From: Plantactinospora soyae
GTDB lineage: Bacteria > Actinomycetota > Actinomycetes > Mycobacteriales > Micromonosporaceae
Length of the DNA: 64,000 nucleotides
NCBI RefSeq assembly: GCF_014874095.1
Contig: NZ_JADBEB010000001.1
Span: 2,232,001-2,296,000 of the forward strand
Direction of reading: 5' to 3'
Below, in pieces: positions 61,157 to 64,000 of the stretch (the first letter of the stretch is position 1; the number at the start of each line of letters is the position of its first letter). The notes below the pieces were generated by a model. It was not told the DNA's origin, did not search any database, and saw only the letters and a program-made list of their open reading frames with translations. Made by a program: the position numbers and the translations under genes.

Positions 61157-61477
61157 ATGGGCAAAGAGTCGGACACGTTTCTCGATGACGAGGACTACCC
61201 CGCCTACACCATGGGGCGCGCCGCGGAAATTCTCGGCACCACGCCGGGATTCCTGCGCAGCCTGGGTGAGGCGAAGCTGATCGAGCCGCAGCGCTCGGCG
61301 GGCGGGCACCGCCGCTACTCCCGGTACCAGCTTCGGTTGGCCGGCCGGGCCCGCGAACTGGTCGACCAGGGCACCGCCCTGGAGGCAGCCTGCCGCATCA
61401 TCATCCTCGAAGACCAGTTGCAGGAAGCCCTGAGGCTCAACGAGCAACTGCGCCAGCAGGACTCGGCCGACGGATAG
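61157..61477 (+). CDS. Small MerR-type DNA-binding protein
   Basis: 106 aa; GGAGG lies 4 nt before ATG 61157. A MerR-like winged helix occupies residues 17-85 (TMGRAAEILGTTPGFLRSLGEAKLIEPQRSAGGHRRYSRYQLRLAGRARELVDQG), then a short coiled helix (IIILEDQLQEALRLNEQLRQQ). There is no effector domain, so it resembles BldC-like or HTH-only MerR proteins that act by binding DNA directly. The final codons and stop start a 16-bp tandem repeat. Confidence 0.85.
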   Translation: MGKESDTFLDDEDYPAYTMGRAAEILGTTPGFLRSLGEAKLIEPQRSAGGHRRYSRYQLRLAGRARELVDQGTALEAACRIIILEDQLQEALRLNEQLRQQDSADG

Positions 61478-61517
61478 CTCGGCCGACGGATAGCTCGGCC
61501 GACGGATAGCTCGGCCG
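61462..61517. repeat. 16-bp tandem repeat starting in the MerR stop codon
   Basis: CTCGGCCGACGGATAG at 61462-61477, 61478-61493 and 61494-61509, plus 8 nt of a fourth. Each unit ends in TAG, the MerR stop in unit 1. A second imperfect ~20-bp repeat (GCCGTCGTTC...GCGAGCGAA) follows at about 61514-61553. Confidence 0.92.
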
Positions 61518-61702
61518 TCGTTCTGCGAGCGAAGCCGTCGTTCGCGAGCGAAGGCGCTCGGGTTCCCGCCGAGGTCGATCTCCGGCGCTCACCCCGACCG
61601 ACACGACAGGATCGACGCCCGGCGGCTTCTCGCGGACCCGTCGGGCAGCGTCCGTCGACAGATCGCATTCCGGTCCTGTCAGATGGTGCCGAACCTGGTT
61701 CC

Positions 61703-62806
61703 ATGGTCGGCATGGCAGACAGCGGAGACTCCACGCGGTGGGCGGCATGGGCCATCGGGCGTCTGACGGCCGAGTCCGAGCAGGTGGGACCGACCCGGCT
61801 GGTGCCGTTTCGACTGCCGCCCGAGTGGGGTGTCGCGCTCTACCTCAAGGACGAGTCCGCGCAACCCACCGGCAGCGTCAAGCACCGCGTGGCGCGGGCG
61901 TTGTTCCGGTACGCCGTCGCGTCCGGCCGGATCACCGAGGGTACGACGGTCGTCGAGGCCACCGGAGGCAACGCCGCCGTGGCGCAGGCGTACTTCGCCC
62001 GACTGCTCGATCTGCCGTACGTCGCGGTGATGCCGGGCAGGGCCGATCCGGCTCGGGCCGCCGCCGTCGAGGCGCTGGGCGGGCGGTGCGAGTTCGTCAC
62101 GCCGCCACTGGCGATCTACGAGACGGCCCAGCGCCTGGCGGCCGAGGTCCGCGGCCACTACCTCGATCAGTTCACCTGGGCCGAGCGTGCCATCGACTGG
62201 CGCGGCGACAGCCTGGCCGGTGAACTCTTCGACCAGCATCGGCAGGTCGCCGGAAACGATCCGCAGTGGGTCGTGGTCGGAGCGGGTACGGGTGCCACCT
62301 CGGCGTCGCTGGGCCGGCACATCCGTTACCACGGTCTGCCGAGCAGACTGGCGGTCGTCGATCCGGAGAACTCCGCGTACTTCCCGGGCTGGGCCACGGG
62401 TGCCGCCGACTACGCCACCGGGATGCCGTCCCGGATCGAGGGGATCGGTCGGCCCCGGATGGAGCCCGGTTTCGTACCCTCCCTGGTCGACCTCGTGATC
62501 CCCGTCCCCGATGCCGCCAGCGTCGCCGCCGCCCGAGCGGTACGGGCGGATACCGGGCTGCCGGTCGGCGGAGCCACCGGAACGAACCTGTGGGGAGCTC
62601 TGCACCTGGTCGCCGAACTGCGGGACGGCGGCGTCGAGGGCTCGGTGGTGTCGTTGGTGGGCGACGCCGCCGACCGGCACCTGCGTACGTACCACGACGA
62701 CGGGTGGGCAGCCGGCAAGAACCTCGACCCGACCCCGTACGCCACGGCGATCCGGAACTTCCTCGCCGGTGGCCGCTGGTTGCCACCTGCGCACCGAACC
62801 CGGTGA
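61703..62806 (+). CDS. PLP-dependent cysteine synthase-family enzyme, Cds1-like
   Basis: 367 aa (or 364 aa from ATG 61712). Fold-type II PLP enzyme: the Schiff-base Lys in LKDESAQPTGSVKHRVAR, the substrate loop EATGGNAAVAQAYFA, and the Gly-rich phosphate loop VVGAGTGATSASLG; later DPENSAYFPG. This wording (DESxxPTGSxKHRxAR, YxDQFTxAERAxDWRG) is that of mycobacterial Cds1 (Rv3684), an L-cysteine desulfhydrase that releases H2S, rather than of CysK. Function by homology recalled from memory. No neighbouring cysteine genes. Confidence 0.83.
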   Translation: MVGMADSGDSTRWAAWAIGRLTAESEQVGPTRLVPFRLPPEWGVALYLKDESAQPTGSVKHRVARALFRYAVASGRITEGTTVVEATGGNAAVAQAYFARLLDLPYVAVMPGRADPARAAAVEALGGRCEFVTPPLAIYETAQRLAAEVRGHYLDQFTWAERAIDWRGDSLAGELFDQHRQVAGNDPQWVVVGAGTGATSASLGRHIRYHGLPSRLAVVDPENSAYFPGWATGAADYATGMPSRIEGIGRPRMEPGFVPSLVDLVIPVPDAASVAAARAVRADTGLPVGGATGTNLWGALHLVAELRDGGVEGSVVSLVGDAADRHLRTYHDDGWAAGKNLDPTPYATAIRNFLAGGRWLPPAHRTR

Positions 62807-62832
62807 GTTCCCGGACTGCCGAGGCGGCGTCC

Positions 62833-63447
62833 TCAGCGGTCGGGAGCTGTTTCGGCGGCGGGGTTCCGGGGGCAGCCGCGCAGGCTGTACGCGAGCAGGC
62901 CGGCCACCCCCAGCACGGCGGCGCAGACAGTGGCAGCGGTGGTGCCGGCCGGTTGCACCAGCCAGCCGGCAACCTGCATCGTCACCTCCGGGCTCGGATG
63001 GATCAGCGGCAGGACCGAGATGAGGGTCCAGGTCAGCGGGGCGATCCAGGATCGGGCGGTGCCGAACAGCGCGGCGCCGAGGGCGGTGAGCCCGAGCAGG
63101 CCCGCGGTGTTGCGCAGCACCAGACTCAACGGTGCGAAGCGCGCGTCGGTGAGCGTGCTGAGCAGCAACAACGCGATGATCGCAGTGGCGGCGAGGAGCA
63201 GGTGTCCGGCGCGGCGGTTCGACCAGTTGATCGACGCGGTGTGGTCGAGGGCGTCGTCGGCGCCGCTGAGGGTGGGGGCGAGCGCGGCCACCGCGATCAT
63301 CACGGTGAGGCTCACCCCTCGGGCGTCGATGGTCGGCGAATCGGAGTAGACGAGGCACAGTGCCCAGACACCCGTGATCGCCGCTGTCGCGATGGCCAGT
63401 GCGAGAGGAACCCGTCGGGAGCGCAGGTACAGCTGGAGGAACCTCAT
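62833..63447 (-). CDS. Hypothetical multi-helix membrane protein
   Basis: 204 aa from ATG 63447, which overlaps the preceding stop (ATGA). About six hydrophobic helices (VPLALAIATAAITGVWALCL, LTVMIAVAALAPTLSG, HLLLAATAIIALLLL, ...). It looks like the permease-type component of an ABC-2-like system, but no ATPase is in the window. Coupled to the incomplete gene at the right edge. Confidence 0.75.
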   Translation of the reverse strand: MRFLQLYLRSRRVPLALAIATAAITGVWALCLVYSDSPTIDARGVSLTVMIAVAALAPTLSGADDALDHTASINWSNRRAGHLLLAATAIIALLLLSTLTDARFAPLSLVLRNTAGLLGLTALGAALFGTARSWIAPLTWTLISVLPLIHPSPEVTMQVAGWLVQPAGTTAATVCAAVLGVAGLLAYSLRGCPRNPAAETAPDR

Positions 63448-64000
63448 GGGATCTCCTTGGGCAGCATCGACCGGAGGGTGTCGGTTCGGCAGGCCAACGC
63501 CGCGTCGCGGGCCGCCGCCATTCGACGTTGTTGCTCGGCCTGGGGCAGCCCGACCAGCGTCTGGTACGCGACGTCCACCCGGTTGCGGTCCCCGGCTTCC
63601 CACCAGTCCTCGGCCACAGGTGGTTGGTTGGTCAGCCAGGCGGCGGCCACCGTCCGGGCGAGGTACACGTCCCGGTGTTCCGGCTCGTCGCCGCAGTCCT
63701 GCCGCCAGGCCGACTGGAGCAGCGCCGGCAGAAACTGCGCGTCCGCAAGGTCGGCGCGCCCGGTACGCCCGATCGGGGGAGCGTCGAAGACGAGCGTGTC
63801 GGCCAGGGCCGGCGTCGGGGCCGGTCTCGACCGTACCCAGAAGTCGAGCTGTCGGGTCTCCACCGCCCGACTGGGGGCGCCGGGCAGCTTCGCCGCCATC
63901 ATCGTCAGGGCCTGCCGGGCCGGGCCGACGACGTCGGGCAGCAGCCCGGCGTGTGCCCGGGTGACGCAGATCTGCCAGCCGTCGTTGTCGCAGACCAGTT
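63444..64000 (-). CDS. Incomplete hypothetical protein (5' end beyond window)
   Basis: 185 codons visible; the frame is open to the right edge, so the start is outside. The visible N-terminal end reads VCDNDGWQICVTRAHAGLLPDVVGPARQAL, with two Cys and His, and the rest is helical and charged (GDEPEHRDVYLARTVAAAWL). It recalls the C-terminal soluble part of actinomycete DUF7224-like membrane proteins; tentative. Operon with the membrane protein downstream. Confidence 0.65.
   Translation of the reverse strand, partial: LVCDNDGWQICVTRAHAGLLPDVVGPARQALTMMAAKLPGAPSRAVETRQLDFWVRSRPAPTPALADTLVFDAPPIGRTGRADLADAQFLPALLQSAWRQDCGDEPEHRDVYLARTVAAAWLTNQPPVAEDWWEAGDRNRVDVAYQTLVGLPQAEQQRRMAAARDAALACRTDTLRSMLPKEIP

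Noticed and set aside
60769-61188. 139-codon frame through the structured intergenic region
   Set aside because: It crosses the 12-bp terminator hairpin and overlaps the MerR start; codon use is not biased and there is no ribosome site.

Overview
The window is chromosomal DNA of a high-GC actinomycete, most likely of the family Micromonosporaceae. The support is the very high G+C content, frequent GTG and TTG starts, XRE/DUF397 regulator pairs, Uma2 genes, a recurrent SERSERI-type N-terminal leader, a GGGCCC-centred interspersed repeat of a kind I associate with that family, and mycobacterial-like gene sets (tyrA, TadA partner, tadA; a CtpE-like ATPase; a Cds1-like PLP enzyme). No rRNA, CRISPR array, integrase or transposase gene was seen. 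Species-level assignment is not possible from the sequence alone.

Layout. 0-7 kb: an unidentified C-terminal fragment, a MurD-type ligase, then a TetR repressor with a near-perfect operator and a two-gene heterodimeric ABC exporter with one degenerate ATP site, followed by a Uma2 protein. 7-11 kb: a DUF7691-like gene, an XRE/DUF397 regulator pair divergent from two small Cys-containing genes, and a class IV aminotransferase/MerR cassette bracketed by direct repeats. 11.3-14.5 kb: a large LPxTG-anchored ice-binding-type adhesin with six nearly identical repeats. 14.6-27.6 kb: housekeeping and metabolic genes (DUF885 peptidase-like protein, Uma2, DMT transporter, PHP protein, M48 protease, mtnA, tyrA, M23 lipoprotein, TadA partner, tadA, an APH-like kinase), with a cluster of DnaA boxes between tadA and the kinase. 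27.6-34.3 kb: an OmpR-type two-component system divergent from a lipoprotein/MacA-like/MacB-like export operon, then deoD.

34.3-39.0 kb: a complete tRNA-Ser(CGA) and, 4.6 kb downstream, a 36-nt copy of its internal part. These bound a mosaic island (HTH protein, small secreted protein, PAP2 phosphatase, TetR with paired operators, truncated NAD(P)-binding gene, SGNH hydrolase) that lacks an integrase. The far copy supplies the last codons and stop of a NarL-type response regulator, which pairs with a histidine kinase. 41-50.5 kb: a cell-surface block (beta-propeller/cell-wall-binding-repeat protein, glucuronyl-epimerase-like lipoprotein, repetitive secreted protein, GH18 chitinase, double-psi-barrel-like protein). 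50.5-64 kb: an orphan DUF397, a DUF6082-like membrane protein, a DoxX-like protein, a flavin reductase-like protein, a GNAT enzyme, an orphan histidine kinase with an in-frame minisatellite, a CtpE-like P-type ATPase carrying an in-frame interspersed repeat, a secreted repeat protein, a roughly 580-bp structured intergenic region, a small MerR protein, a Cds1-like PLP enzyme, and an incomplete membrane operon at the right edge.

The main themes are self-regulated export, envelope and surface biogenesis, and many small duplications: tandem repeats anchored on stop codons, low-complexity insertions inside enzymes, and flanking direct repeats. These suggest active local sequence expansion.
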